The position numbers and the translations under genes were made by a program. A model generated the notes under the pieces. That model ran no database searches, had not been told where the DNA came from, and saw only the letters and a program-made list of their open reading frames with translations. 64,000 nucleotides of DNA, from assembly GCA_964630775.1 (NCBI GenBank), contig CAZVYY010000012.1, positions 1 to 64,000 on the forward strand, given 5' to 3'. This DNA is from Anaeroglomus sp964630775 (lineage in GTDB: Bacteria > Planctomycetota > Phycisphaerae > Sedimentisphaerales > Anaerohalosphaeraceae). Positions 17,276 to 26,952 of the stretch are shown one piece after another (positions within the stretch are counted from its first letter, which is position 1; every line of letters begins with the position of its first letter).

Positions 17276-19891
17276 ATGCAAACAGTTCGTACTTTTACTG
17301 TAAAGCCTTCACTGCCGGAGCCGCTGAAAGATTTAAAAGTCATTGCCTCGAATCTGTATTGGTCCTGGCATTATGAGATTACAGATATATTTCGTCGTAT
17401 CGATTATGATTTGTGGAAGCAGTGCGCCCACAACCCGGTCAAGATGCTGGGGATGGTGTCGCAGGCACGGCTGGAGGATTTAGCCCGCAATGAGGGTTTC
17501 CTGTATCAGCTTCAGCAGGCTAAAAAGCAGCTTGAGGAGACACTGAATGCTCCATCCTGGTATGACAAGATTTATTCAGCGAAAACCAAAAAACCGCTGA
17601 TCGCCTATTTCAGCGCCGAATTTGGGACTCACGAGTCGCTGCCGATTTATTCGGGCGGCCTGGGGATGCTGGCCGGCGATCACCTCAAGAGTGCTTCAGA
17701 TCTCGGTGTTCCGCTGGTTGGCGTTGGTCTGCTGTATCAGAAAGGATATTTCCGTCAATACCTCAATACCGACGGGTGGCAGCAGGAACATTATCTGGAC
17801 AATGATTTTTATAATATGCCGCTGGAGCAGGTTACCAAGCCCAGCGGTCATCCGCTGACGATCAGTGTGCAGTTCCCGGCTCGGACGGTGGTCTGCAATA
17901 TCTGGAAGGCCTCGATTGGGCGTATAGGACTGTATCTGCTGGACAGCAATGTGCCGGCCAACAGTCCCGCCGACCGGACCATCACGCAGACCCTTTATGG
18001 CGGCGACAATGAAATGCGTATCTGTCAGGAAATTATCCTGGGTATCGGCGGCCTGAAGGCGCTGTATGCGATGGGGCTGGAGCCGACAGTGTGCCACATG
18101 AACGAAGGTCATGCGGCGTTTATGTCCCTGGAACGCGTACGCAAGATGCGCAGCCTGCATAATATGAGTTTCGACGAAGCGGTGGAACTTACCCGAGCCA
18201 GCAATATCTTTACGGTTCATACGCCGGTGGCCGCGGGCAATGACGAGTTCCCGGTGGAGCTTATGGATAAATATTTCGGACATTATTTCAGCAAGCTGGG
18301 GATTCACCGCGATCAGTTCCTGGCCCTGGGCCGTATCAAAGCCCAGGATCATCACGAAAGCTTCAAGATGCCGGTGCTGGCCATCCGGATGAGCACTTTC
18401 CGCAATGGCGTCAGCCAACTGCACGGTGAAGTGTCCCGCAAGATTTGGGCGGGGCTGTGGCAGGAATTGCCGGTGGACCAGGTGCCGATTACGTCGATTA
18501 CCAACGGCGTGCATGCCCGCACATGGCTCAGCGGCGAAGTGAATTCGTTGTATGAACGGTATCTGGGTGCCCGCTGGTCGGATGAAATTGTCGATAAATC
18601 CATCTGGCACAATGTGGACCAGATTCCGGATGAAGAATTATGGCGCATTCACCAGCGCTGCAAAGAGCGTCTGGTGGGTTTTGCCCGGGCTCGGCTCAAA
18701 CGCCAGCTCCAGCGGCGCGGTGCGTTCCATACGGAGCTGGGCTGGGCGGAAGAAGTCCTGGATCCGGAAGCTCTGACGATCGGTTTTGCCCGCCGGTTTG
18801 CAACGTACAAACGCGGCAACCTGCTGCTTCGGGAGCCGCATCGACTGCTCAAACTGCTGAGCAACACCGAGCAGCCGGTTCAGTTTATCTTTGCTGGCAA
18901 GGCGCATCCCCGCGATACCGCCGGCAAGGACCTCATCCGGCAGATCGTGCACTTTGCCAGCGAAAATCCGCAGATTCGCCGCAAGCTGATTTTCCTGGAA
19001 GACTATGATATGGACATTGCCCGTTATATGGTTCAGGGCGTGGATGTCTGGCTGAACAACCCGCGACGGCCGATGGAAGCCAGCGGCACCAGCGGCATGA
19101 AGGCGGCGCTTAACGGCGTACTGAATATGAGCACGCTGGACGGCTGGTGGTGCGAAGGCTATATCCCCGACGGCGGCTGGATTATCGGCGCCGGCGAAGA
19201 ATACGACGACCTGAGCTATCAGGACCAGGTGGAATCGCAGGCGATTTATAATATGCTGGAACAGGAAGTGGTTCCGCTGTTTTATTCGCGGTCCAAAGAC
19301 CGCCTGCCGCGTCGCTGGATTCGCCGCATGAAAAACACCATCAAATGGTGTGCTCCGCGGTTCAATACCAGCCGCATGGTGGCGGAATATACCCGCAAGT
19401 TTTATAATCCCTCTGCGCTCAAGTGGGACGAACTGACGGAAAATGCCATGGAACGGGTCAAGGCGCTGTCGCTGTGGAAATCCGCGACTCGCAATGCCTG
19501 GGGTGATTTGCAGTTTGTCGATGTGCAGGTTCAAACCAGCCGGGATGAGCCGTTTACAAGCTGGAACGGTCACAAGCCGGAACTGATGGTTGGCGGGGAA
19601 CTGAAGGTTTTGTCGCAGGTTCGCCTGGGCCGGCTCAAACCGACGGATATTTCCGTGCAGATTTATCACGGTCAGGTGGATTCGTCCGGCAGGATTGAAG
19701 GCGGGCATATTACGGATATGCAGTATGTGGAGAATTCGCTGAATCCCGATGGTGTGGCGACGTTTGTCGGTGAACTGCCGTGCCGCGTGTCAGGCCAGCA
19801 GGGTTTCAGTCTGCGGATTGTACCCAACCATCCGGATCTTGCCGAACCTTATGAATCCGGCATGATTCTGTGGGAACATGCCAACCGGTAA
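17276..19891 (+). CDS. glgP: Alpha-glucan (glycogen/maltodextrin) phosphorylase, TIGR02094 type
   Basis: 871 residues. It releases glucose-1-phosphate from alpha-1,4-glucan with a PLP cofactor. The DUF3417 N-terminal region (LPEPLKDLKVIASNLYWSWH) marks the branch of phosphorylases distinct from the E. coli GlgP type. The body has FSAEFGTHESLPIYSGGLG, HMNEGHAAF, and the PLP lysine in ASGTSGMKAALNG (about residue 609). The length is normal. It is monocistronic, closed by the terminator at 19915. Role: mobilising storage glycogen. Confidence 0.95.
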   Translation: MQTVRTFTVKPSLPEPLKDLKVIASNLYWSWHYEITDIFRRIDYDLWKQCAHNPVKMLGMVSQARLEDLARNEGFLYQLQQAKKQLEETLNAPSWYDKIYSAKTKKPLIAYFSAEFGTHESLPIYSGGLGMLAGDHLKSASDLGVPLVGVGLLYQKGYFRQYLNTDGWQQEHYLDNDFYNMPLEQVTKPSGHPLTISVQFPARTVVCNIWKASIGRIGLYLLDSNVPANSPADRTITQTLYGGDNEMRICQEIILGIGGLKALYAMGLEPTVCHMNEGHAAFMSLERVRKMRSLHNMSFDEAVELTRASNIFTVHTPVAAGNDEFPVELMDKYFGHYFSKLGIHRDQFLALGRIKAQDHHESFKMPVLAIRMSTFRNGVSQLHGEVSRKIWAGLWQELPVDQVPITSITNGVHARTWLSGEVNSLYERYLGARWSDEIVDKSIWHNVDQIPDEELWRIHQRCKERLVGFARARLKRQLQRRGAFHTELGWAEEVLDPEALTIGFARRFATYKRGNLLLREPHRLLKLLSNTEQPVQFIFAGKAHPRDTAGKDLIRQIVHFASENPQIRRKLIFLEDYDMDIARYMVQGVDVWLNNPRRPMEASGTSGMKAALNGVLNMSTLDGWWCEGYIPDGGWIIGAGEEYDDLSYQDQVESQAIYNMLEQEVVPLFYSRSKDRLPRRWIRRMKNTIKWCAPRFNTSRMVAEYTRKFYNPSALKWDELTENAMERVKALSLWKSATRNAWGDLQFVDVQVQTSRDEPFTSWNGHKPELMVGGELKVLSQVRLGRLKPTDISVQIYHGQVDSSGRIEGGHITDMQYVENSLNPDGVATFVGELPCRVSGQQGFSLRIVPNHPDLAEPYESGMILWEHANR

Positions 19892-19914
19892 TCCCGACGT
19901 TTCCAACGATTTTC

Positions 19915-19946
19915 AAGGCTCCGATACTTGTGTCGGAGCCTTTTTT
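19915..19946 (+). terminator. Terminator of glgP
   Basis: A 10-bp perfect stem (AAGGCTCCGA against TCGGAGCCTT), 8-base loop, then a T-run. Confidence 0.92.
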
Positions 19947-20385
19947 ATTGGCTGTTCAGGTTCCGGCGTTCCAGCAGCAGCGCCCTTGTTTCGTCGGGGT
20001 TGACCAGGCCGTACAGATAGCCTTCGGCCATCTGCTGGCCGGTGCCGGCGGTCTGGATATCGAGCCTCCACAGGCCCAGCATTCGCAGCAGCGGTCCCTG
20101 AGTCAATGCCAGGTCCGTGATGCGTTCGAGGGGGATTGCCTTTCGCTTCAGGAAAATGACTCCCTGTTCAATATGCAGGGTGCGGCCTTCGAGGCGATAC
20201 TGCAGGGCCTGGGCCTGTTTGCGTGCCAGCCAGGGGCCGAGTGTGAAGCAGTACACTATTCCCAGAATAATCCCAAAACCGAACAGGCATAATCCGAGAA
20301 ACAAGGCGGCGATACAGGCCGACCAGTAAAAATACTTTTGTACGGCATCCCGTCGGATTTCGAAATGTACGGTTGAATTATTCAT
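19945..20385 (-). CDS. Small membrane protein with bacterial PH-like (bPH2/DUF304) domain
   Basis: 146 residues. Two closely spaced membrane helices at about residues 17-50 are followed by a cytoplasmic PH-like domain (YRLEGRTLHIEQGVIFLKRKAIPLERITDL, shown here in pieces: RTLHIEQGV, KAIPLERITDL). This is the standard short YdbS/YdbT-like layout. Function is unknown; related proteins are membrane-stress or scaffold candidates. I chose ATG 20385, with GGAAAGGATGGAG upstream, over an ATG 117 bp earlier whose extra residues look like non-coding sequence. It is divergent from the exchanger pair. Confidence 0.8.
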   Translation of the reverse strand: MNNSTVHFEIRRDAVQKYFYWSACIAALFLGLCLFGFGIILGIVYCFTLGPWLARKQAQALQYRLEGRTLHIEQGVIFLKRKAIPLERITDLALTQGPLLRMLGLWRLDIQTAGTGQQMAEGYLYGLVNPDETRALLLERRNLNSQ

Positions 20386-20547
20386 TGCTCCATCCTTTCC
20401 GATAAGGCGTTCTGCTGCCTGGATTATACCTGATGGGCCGGACGGATTCAACCCTTTTTGGTTTTCATTGATTTTTTGCCGGGTTGGGATAAAATGCATC
20501 ATTGTCAGTCAAAACATAGAGTGGTTTAACAAAAGAGATAATAACCT

Positions 20548-21501
20548 ATGCTGGGTATCGTGATATTTGCGATTGGATTGGCCTTTGTGATTAAAGGTGC
20601 CGACTTTCTGGTGGATGGCGCCAGCAGTCTGGCACGCCGACTGGGTGTGTCGGATCTGGCGATTGGGTTGACGGTGGTGGCGTTTGGAACGAGCCTGCCG
20701 GAACTGACGGTCAGCCTGTTTGCGGCGGTTCAGGGGCAGCCAGCCGTGGCGGTTGGGAATGTCACCGGCAGCAACATCTGCAATATTCTGCTGATTCTGG
20801 GAATTTCGTCGCTGCTGTGTCCCCTGCAGGTTCAGGTTAGCACCGTCTGGAAGGAAATTCCGTTCAGTCTTCTGGCCCAGGTGCTGCTGCTGGCAATGGC
20901 CGCCGACCGGCTGCTGGATGGGATGGATATCAATGTGCTGAGTCGGACGGATGGGCTGAGTCTGCTGGCTCTGTTTTCGATTTTTCTGGCCTATATCGCC
21001 GGGATGGCTCGGGATTTGCCGCAGGCACAGGATGAAGACCATCTCCGCATCCATACGACAGGAAAGTCGGTCGTGCTGGTTATGGTCGGATTGACTCTGC
21101 TGATTATCGGCGGCAAACTGGTGGTCCAGGGCGCGCTGGATGTGGCCCGGTGGCTCAAGATCAGTGAAAGCTTTGTTGCGGTGACTCTGGTCGCGGTGGG
21201 GACCAGTCTGCCGGAGCTGGCAACCTCGGCGGTGGCTGCGTATCGGAAGAAGACCGACATTGCCGTGGGCAATGTGGTCGGTTCCAATATATTCAATATC
21301 TTCCTGATTCTGGGTGTCAGTTCCACGGTGCATCCGATACCCGTACCGGCGGATCTGGTGCTTAGCTTTTATGTGGGTATTCTTGCAACACTGCTGTTGT
21401 TTGTCACGTTGTTTACGGGAAAACGCCATCGGATTGGCCGCTGGGAAGGTGCGGTCATGCTGGGGCTGTATATTGTGTATCTGGTGGTTCAACCCAGGTA
21501 A
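20548..21501 (+). CDS. Na+/Ca2+ exchanger family protein (YrbG/CaxA-like), first of tandem pair
   Basis: 317 residues with about ten hydrophobic helices. The two inverted alpha-repeats each carry the ion-binding GTSLPEL motif, with GNVTGSNICN and GNVVGSNIFN after them. It is predicted to sit in the inner membrane and extrude calcium against sodium. The gene starts 162 bp from the divergent PH-domain gene. The next gene is a close copy of it. Confidence 0.92.
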   Translation: MLGIVIFAIGLAFVIKGADFLVDGASSLARRLGVSDLAIGLTVVAFGTSLPELTVSLFAAVQGQPAVAVGNVTGSNICNILLILGISSLLCPLQVQVSTVWKEIPFSLLAQVLLLAMAADRLLDGMDINVLSRTDGLSLLALFSIFLAYIAGMARDLPQAQDEDHLRIHTTGKSVVLVMVGLTLLIIGGKLVVQGALDVARWLKISESFVAVTLVAVGTSLPELATSAVAAYRKKTDIAVGNVVGSNIFNIFLILGVSSTVHPIPVPADLVLSFYVGILATLLLFVTLFTGKRHRIGRWEGAVMLGLYIVYLVVQPR

Positions 21502-21511
21502 AGGAATACTC

Positions 21512-22465
21512 ATGCTGGGATGTATTTGGTTGATTGCAGGGCTGGTTCTGGTGGTCAAAGGGGCGGACTGGCTGGTGGATGGGGCGTGCAGCCTGGCCCG
21601 TCGGCTGGGCGTATCGGACCTGGCGATCGGATTGACGGTGGTGGCGTTTGGAACGAGCCTGCCGGAACTGGTGGTCAATCTCGCGGCGGTACTGCAACAC
21701 AAGCCGGAGCTGGCTATCGGCAACGTGACCGGCAGCAATATCTGCAATATTTTACTCATTCTGGGTACGGCATCGTTATTCTGTCCGCTCGGGGTGCAGA
21801 AGAATACAACGTGGAAAGAAATTCCGTTCAGCCTTCTGGCAGGGGTGCTGCTGCTGGTGATGGCCAGCGACCGATGGCTGGATGGGGCATCGCAGAATGT
21901 TATTTCCCGGACGGATGGATTTGGTCTGCTGGCACTGTTTGCCATCTTTCTGGCCTATATTGCCGGGATGGCCAGAGATTTGCCCGAGATTGTTCAGCAG
22001 GGTGAATATGTAATTTATCCGGCGGGAAAGTCGCTGCTGCTGCTTGCGGCGGGCCTTGTGTTTTTGATTGCCGGCGGCAGGCTGGTGGTACTGGGGGCCG
22101 TGCAGGTGGCGATGGCGCTGGGATTGACTGAAAGTTTTGTCGCTGTGACGCTGGTGGCGGTGGGGACGAGTCTGCCGGAACTGGCAACGTCGGTGGTGGC
22201 GGCGTATAAGAAAAAGGCCGACATCGCCATCGGCAACGTGGTCGGCTCGAATATCTTCAACATTTTCCTGATTCTGGGCACCAGTTCAGTAATGAGGCAG
22301 ATTCCCGTGCCGGACGATTTGAGATTGAGCCTGTATGTTGGCGTTCTGGCCGTGGTGCTGCTGCTGGTGTTTTTACTGATTGGCCGGCGGCATACGCTCC
22401 AGCGGTGGCAGGGGGTAGCTTTGCTGGTGGTCTATGCAATCTACTTAATCTGTCAGCCGAGGTAG
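21512..22465 (+). CDS. Na+/Ca2+ exchanger family protein, second of tandem pair
   Basis: 317 residues, exactly the length of its neighbour and collinear with it from end to end, with both GTSLPEL alpha-repeat motifs kept. I chose ATG 21512, 10 bp after the first gene's stop and preceded by AAAGGA; the longer open frame overlapping the first gene is not supported. It is a tandem duplicate, probably co-transcribed. The differences are spread through the helices and the central loop, so the two may differ in ion choice or may form a heterodimer (inference). Confidence 0.92.
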   Translation: MLGCIWLIAGLVLVVKGADWLVDGACSLARRLGVSDLAIGLTVVAFGTSLPELVVNLAAVLQHKPELAIGNVTGSNICNILLILGTASLFCPLGVQKNTTWKEIPFSLLAGVLLLVMASDRWLDGASQNVISRTDGFGLLALFAIFLAYIAGMARDLPEIVQQGEYVIYPAGKSLLLLAAGLVFLIAGGRLVVLGAVQVAMALGLTESFVAVTLVAVGTSLPELATSVVAAYKKKADIAIGNVVGSNIFNIFLILGTSSVMRQIPVPDDLRLSLYVGVLAVVLLLVFLLIGRRHTLQRWQGVALLVVYAIYLICQPR

Positions 22466-22593
22466 GTGTTAATTTTTAGCGGCATCCTTATCGGATTTTC
22501 GAGGTCGTGAATACAGGGGAGACCTTGCCGGAAAGAGGTTCTTTTTCTTCACGTGTTGTTTCAATTGCGAACCAAAACCTGAAGGTTGTTTTG

Positions 22594-22622
22594 TTGACAA
22601 CAGAGCTATGTGGGTTTATGAT
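22594..22622 (+). promoter_or_regulatory. Consensus sigma-70 promoter for the phosphomannomutase gene
   Basis: TTGACA at 22594-22599, a 17-bp spacer, then TATGAT at 22617-22622. It lies in the 305-bp gap after the exchangers; the rest of the gap shows no gene. It implies a leader of about 140 bases before the ATG at 22771. Confidence 0.75.
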
Positions 22623-22770
22623 GCGCATCTGAAGACAGGTCCTCAAACGAGTATTCAGTTGCAGAATTCAGAGGGTTGCAGAGAAACTCGTGAGGGTGCT
22701 AAAGCTTACAAGACAAAACAGCATATTCAGGACTAAAAGAATATAGAAACCTAAGTTATGGAGCGGTACT

Positions 22771-24147
22771 ATGGACCCTTCAATCTTTAAAGCGTACGAC
22801 ATTCGAGGAACGTATCCGGACCAGCTTGATGAGCAGGCGGCATGGAAAATCGGCCATGCGACGGCCCAGTTTCTGCGGTCGCTGCTGCGGGGATATGACC
22901 GCGGGATGGCCAATGCCCAGAGCCTGTGTGTTGGACGCGATGTCCGTTCGCACAGCCTGTCGCTGCGGAATGCCCTGATTGAAGGGATGAATGCGGCGGG
23001 GGCGAATGTCATTGATATTGGAGTCATTGATACGCCGCAGATGTATTTTGCAATCAATCATCTGGGGACTTGCGGCGGGGTGCAGATTACTGCCAGCCAT
23101 AACGCCGCCCGCTACAATGGTTTCAAGATTGCCGGTCAGCAGGCCAAGCCCGTCGGCGCCGATACCGGGCTGAAAGATATCAAGCATATTGCCACGGCGC
23201 TGCTGCATACGCTGGGCAAACCGACCGGCTCGGTGGAGCATTGCGACTTGACGCCGGAATACAAAAAGCACGTGCTGAAATTTATTGAGCCGGGCCTCAA
23301 GAAGCTCAAGATGGTGGTTGATGCCAGCAACGGCATGGCGGGTAAAATGGTGCCGGCGATTTTCGGCGATTTGCCGATTGAGATTATTCCGATTAATTTC
23401 GAGCACAACGGCATTTTCAAACATGACCCCAATCCGCTGGTGGAGGCCAATCAGGCCGAGGCCAAGGCCCTGGTTAAATCCAAAGGTGCTGACTTCGGTG
23501 CCTGTTTTGACGGCGATGCGGACCGCCTGATGCTGATTGATGAAAAGGGCAACACGATTCCCTGCGATATCATGACGGCGCTGATGGTGCCGTACTTCCT
23601 CAAGAAAAATCCGGGTTCTGCGGTGGTGTATGATTTGCGCAGCAGCCTGGTGGTGCAGGAAGAAATTCTCAAAAACGGCGGCACGCCGCGCCGCGAACGG
23701 GTGGGTCATGCGTTTATGAAAAAGACGCTGCGTGACAGCCATGCCTGCTTTGGTGGTGAGTTGAGCGGTCATTTCTATTATCGTGATAATTACTTTGCCG
23801 ATTCGGGGATGATTACGCTGGTGCACATGCTCAATATCATCAGTCAGAGCGGCAAGCCCCTCAGCGAGATGATTGCACCGCTTAAACGCTACTTCAGCAG
23901 CGGTGAAGTGAATTTCCGTGTGGAAAATAAAGATGCGATGATGAAGGAACTGGCTCGCAAATACAGCCAGGGGCAGGTGGATGATCTGGATGGCGTGACG
24001 GTGCAGTTTAAGGACTGGTGGTTCAATGTCCGTCCCAGCAACACCGAGCCGCTGCTGCGTCTGAATGTGGAAGCCAAGAATGCCGACCTGCTCAAGGACA
24101 AGTTCGACGAACTGAAGGGGATGCTGGGCGAGCCGGTGGATCATTAA
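22771..24147 (+). CDS. Phosphomannomutase/phosphoglucomutase (ManB/AlgC family)
   Basis: 458 residues. Interconverts hexose-6-phosphate and hexose-1-phosphate. Motifs in order: FKAYDIRG, the phosphoserine loop ITASHNAARYNGFK (serine about residue 109; the usual proline after TASHN is alanine here), metal loop FDGDADR, sugar loop GELSGHFYYRD and phosphate loop RPSNTEP. Its product mannose-1-phosphate would feed the GDP-mannose to GDP-fucose branch encoded at 38.2-40.2 kb, and glucose-1-phosphate would feed UDP-glucose. The ribosome-binding site is GGAG, and the gene has its own promoter and terminator. Confidence 0.94.
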   Translation: MDPSIFKAYDIRGTYPDQLDEQAAWKIGHATAQFLRSLLRGYDRGMANAQSLCVGRDVRSHSLSLRNALIEGMNAAGANVIDIGVIDTPQMYFAINHLGTCGGVQITASHNAARYNGFKIAGQQAKPVGADTGLKDIKHIATALLHTLGKPTGSVEHCDLTPEYKKHVLKFIEPGLKKLKMVVDASNGMAGKMVPAIFGDLPIEIIPINFEHNGIFKHDPNPLVEANQAEAKALVKSKGADFGACFDGDADRLMLIDEKGNTIPCDIMTALMVPYFLKKNPGSAVVYDLRSSLVVQEEILKNGGTPRRERVGHAFMKKTLRDSHACFGGELSGHFYYRDNYFADSGMITLVHMLNIISQSGKPLSEMIAPLKRYFSSGEVNFRVENKDAMMKELARKYSQGQVDDLDGVTVQFKDWWFNVRPSNTEPLLRLNVEAKNADLLKDKFDELKGMLGEPVDH

Positions 24148-24175
24148 AAAAAGAACCGGAAAAAACTAAAATTAT

Positions 24176-24205
24176 AAAAAGGCAGGTTAAGAGCTTGCCT
24201 TTTTT
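24176..24205 (+). terminator. Terminator of the phosphomannomutase gene
   Basis: A-rich stem AAAAAGGCA against TGCCTTTTTT with an 11-base loop, followed by T-rich sequence. Confidence 0.85.
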
Positions 24206-24319
24206 GTTGTTACTATGGTGATGGGATTTTGTCGCAAGGTTGAGGACGTGTCGCCGGGATCAGACCTTGCGGATGAAGAATGAAATAGGCGGCAGGCACT
24301 ACTGAGAAAGGAATAAATT

Positions 24320-26890
24320 ATGACAGGAAATCTGCGGATTATAGGTTTGACAATGCTGCTGCTTGCAGCAGTCATGTGCAATGCCCAAACGCAAACGTCT
24401 GTGTCGCGTTATCCGGCATATCCACTGATCTCATGTGATCCGTATTTCAGCGTCTGGTCACCGGCGGATAAACTGACGGATACATCGACCAGTCACTGGA
24501 CAGGCAAGCGTCAGGCGTTGACCAGTTTGGTTCGGATTGACGGCAAAACCTATCGTTTGATGGGGGATGAGCCGGCTGATATACCCGCGATGCGGCAGAT
24601 TGATGTTCAGGTCTTGCCGACACGGACAATTTACAGCTTTAATCAGGACAATGTGTCGGTCGATCTGATGTTTATTCAGCCTGCACTGCCGGATGACATT
24701 ACCTGGATGAGCAGTCCTGTGGTGGCGATAGTTTGGGCGTTCAAGTCATTGAATGGTGCTTCGCGTGATGTTCAGGTGTATTTTGACGGGACTGCGGAAC
24801 TGGCGGTCAATGAGCCTTCACAGCAGGTGGAGTTTTTCGCTGAGCAGATGGGGCCGCTTTCGGTGCTGCGTACCGGCACGACCGAACAGCGTGTTCTGGG
24901 CCGCAAGGGTGATGACCTGCGGATCGACTGGGGTTATTTCTACATGGCCGGTGATAAGAGCGGTATCAAGCAGGCCGTAATTACCGATGCCCAACAGGGA
25001 CGTCAGGCCTTTAGTCAGGGTGCGGAGTTGTCCGCTGCTGCGACATCCGCTGTCAGCGTGGATAAGGCTCCGGTGATGGCGATGGTGTCGGCGCCGATGA
25101 AGGTGACTCATGCCGCGGAGTTTACGGCGTATGTGGCGTATGATGATATTTACAGCATTGTGTACTTTGGTCAGAAGCTGCGTCCGTTCTGGAAGCGAAA
25201 CGGGGCCACGATTTCGGACCTGCTGCAGACGACGCATAAGGAATTATCTTCCCTGGTTCGCCGCTGCGAGGCGTTTGATAAGGATTTGATGAATGATCTG
25301 ACATCCGTTGGCGGGCAGAAGTATGCCCTGATTGCATCGCTGGCGTATCGTCAGTGCATTGGCGCCAATAAAATTGCTGCCGACAAAAACGGAATGCCGC
25401 TGGTCTTCCCCAAGGAAAATCACAGCAACGGCTGTATTGCCACCGTCGATGTGTTCTATCCGATGGCGCCGCAATTTCTGCTGCTGAATCCGACGCTGGC
25501 CAAAGGCTCGTTTATTCCGATTCTGGATTATGCGATGTCGGATCGCTGGAAATTCCCGTTTGCCCCGCATGATTTGGGCACCTATCCGTTTGCGACGGGG
25601 CAGGTGTATGGCGGCGGCGAAACCGGTGAAGAAAATCAGATGCCCGTGGAAGAAAGCGGGAATATGCTGCTGCTGGTAGCTGCGACCTGTCAGGCCGAAG
25701 GCAATGCTGATTTTGCGGCCAGGTATTGGCCCCTGTTGACCAAGTGGGCCCAGTATCTGGAAAGCAAGGGTCTGGATCCGGAAAATCAGCTTTGCACGGA
25801 TGACTTTGCCGGACATTTGGCGCATAACGTCAACCTGTCGGCTAAAGCGATTCTGGGGCTGGCCGCCTACGGTAAAATGGCCGACATGCTTGGACATAAG
25901 GACGAAGCGAATAAATATACGACGATGGCCCGCCAATTTGCACGGCAGTGGATGGAAATGGCCGATGCCGGCGATCATTATCGTCTTGCGTTCGACAAGG
26001 CCGGGACCTGGAGTCAGAAATATAATATCGTTTGGGACCGTTTGCTGGATATGAAGATTTTTCCGCCGTCCGTAGCCAAAAAGGAAATAGAATATTACAA
26101 GACCGTTCAGAAAAAGTATGGTCTGCCGCTGGACAATCGCAGCAATTATACCAAGCTGGACTGGATTGTCTGGACGGCGACGCTGGCGGGCAATCGTGAA
26201 GATTTCATCACATTGACTGATCCGATTTATACCTTCCTGAATGACACACCCGACCGGTCGCCGATGACCGACTGGTATTGGACACACAATGCCAAGAAAG
26301 TCGGCTTTACGGCCCGGCCGGTGGTAGGCGGCGTTTTCATCAAGATGATGGATGATGCAGCATTGTGGAAGAAGTGGGTGAAAAAGGCTCAGACTCTGAC
26401 GGATCCCTGGGCGGTTCTTCCCAAGCCTCCGAAAGTGACTGAGATTGTTCCGACGTCTGAAAAACAGGCCTTCGAATGGTTCTATACCTTTGAAAAGCCC
26501 GCCGATAACTGGACGGCCAAAGATTTCCGTCCTGAAACCTGGAAAAGCGGTAAGGCCGGCTTCGGCACCCGGGGTACTCCCAGTGCGGTCGTGCGTACCG
26601 AATGGAGAACTCCCGATATCTGGATATGGCGAGAGATTGAATTGCCGCAGGCCGCGATGAAAAATCCGCATCTGAAGATTCATCACGATGAAGACGCCGA
26701 GGTGTATATCAATGGTCAATTGGCTTTCAATCTGAGCGGATATACCTCATCGTATGATTATATTGAGATTCCCGCCGCAACGCTGGCCCTGTTAAAGCCG
26801 GGCAAGAATGTGGTTGCGATTCATTGCCACCAGACCGGCGGCGGGCAATATATCGACATGGGTATCTGCGAGGTTGAGATTGTAGAGTAA
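24320..26890 (+). CDS. Secreted glutaminase-A-like enzyme (DUF4964/DUF5127/DUF4965/DUF1793) with C-terminal module
   Basis: 856 residues with a signal peptide (MCNAQ). The sequence follows the fungal GtaA/DUF4965 order: an N-terminal beta region (YPLISCDPYFSVWSPAD), then an (alpha/alpha)6 part (HSNGCIATVDVFYPMAPQFL, SGNMLLL, WTATLAG). Members are labelled glutaminase, but in polysaccharide-degrading bacteria this family is widely suspected to act on glycans; substrate is unproven here. The final 148 residues equal, without gaps and at roughly half identity, the end of the GH2 enzyme at 8498, with HHDEDAEVYINGQL as the signature. That strengthens a carbohydrate role. It is transcribed alone. 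Confidence 0.85.
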   Translation: MTGNLRIIGLTMLLLAAVMCNAQTQTSVSRYPAYPLISCDPYFSVWSPADKLTDTSTSHWTGKRQALTSLVRIDGKTYRLMGDEPADIPAMRQIDVQVLPTRTIYSFNQDNVSVDLMFIQPALPDDITWMSSPVVAIVWAFKSLNGASRDVQVYFDGTAELAVNEPSQQVEFFAEQMGPLSVLRTGTTEQRVLGRKGDDLRIDWGYFYMAGDKSGIKQAVITDAQQGRQAFSQGAELSAAATSAVSVDKAPVMAMVSAPMKVTHAAEFTAYVAYDDIYSIVYFGQKLRPFWKRNGATISDLLQTTHKELSSLVRRCEAFDKDLMNDLTSVGGQKYALIASLAYRQCIGANKIAADKNGMPLVFPKENHSNGCIATVDVFYPMAPQFLLLNPTLAKGSFIPILDYAMSDRWKFPFAPHDLGTYPFATGQVYGGGETGEENQMPVEESGNMLLLVAATCQAEGNADFAARYWPLLTKWAQYLESKGLDPENQLCTDDFAGHLAHNVNLSAKAILGLAAYGKMADMLGHKDEANKYTTMARQFARQWMEMADAGDHYRLAFDKAGTWSQKYNIVWDRLLDMKIFPPSVAKKEIEYYKTVQKKYGLPLDNRSNYTKLDWIVWTATLAGNREDFITLTDPIYTFLNDTPDRSPMTDWYWTHNAKKVGFTARPVVGGVFIKMMDDAALWKKWVKKAQTLTDPWAVLPKPPKVTEIVPTSEKQAFEWFYTFEKPADNWTAKDFRPETWKSGKAGFGTRGTPSAVVRTEWRTPDIWIWREIELPQAAMKNPHLKIHHDEDAEVYINGQLAFNLSGYTSSYDYIEIPAATLALLKPGKNVVAIHCHQTGGGQYIDMGICEVEIVE

Positions 26891-26952
26891 GTAGCAGACA
26901 GGAAAAGTCTGATAGGCTCTCAAAGCCGCTGTTCCGACATATTAGAGTACCT

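Noticed and set aside
21314..21511. Longer start for the second exchanger
   Set aside because: It overlaps the first exchanger out of frame; the ATG at 21512 gives an exact-length duplicate with AAAGGA upstream.
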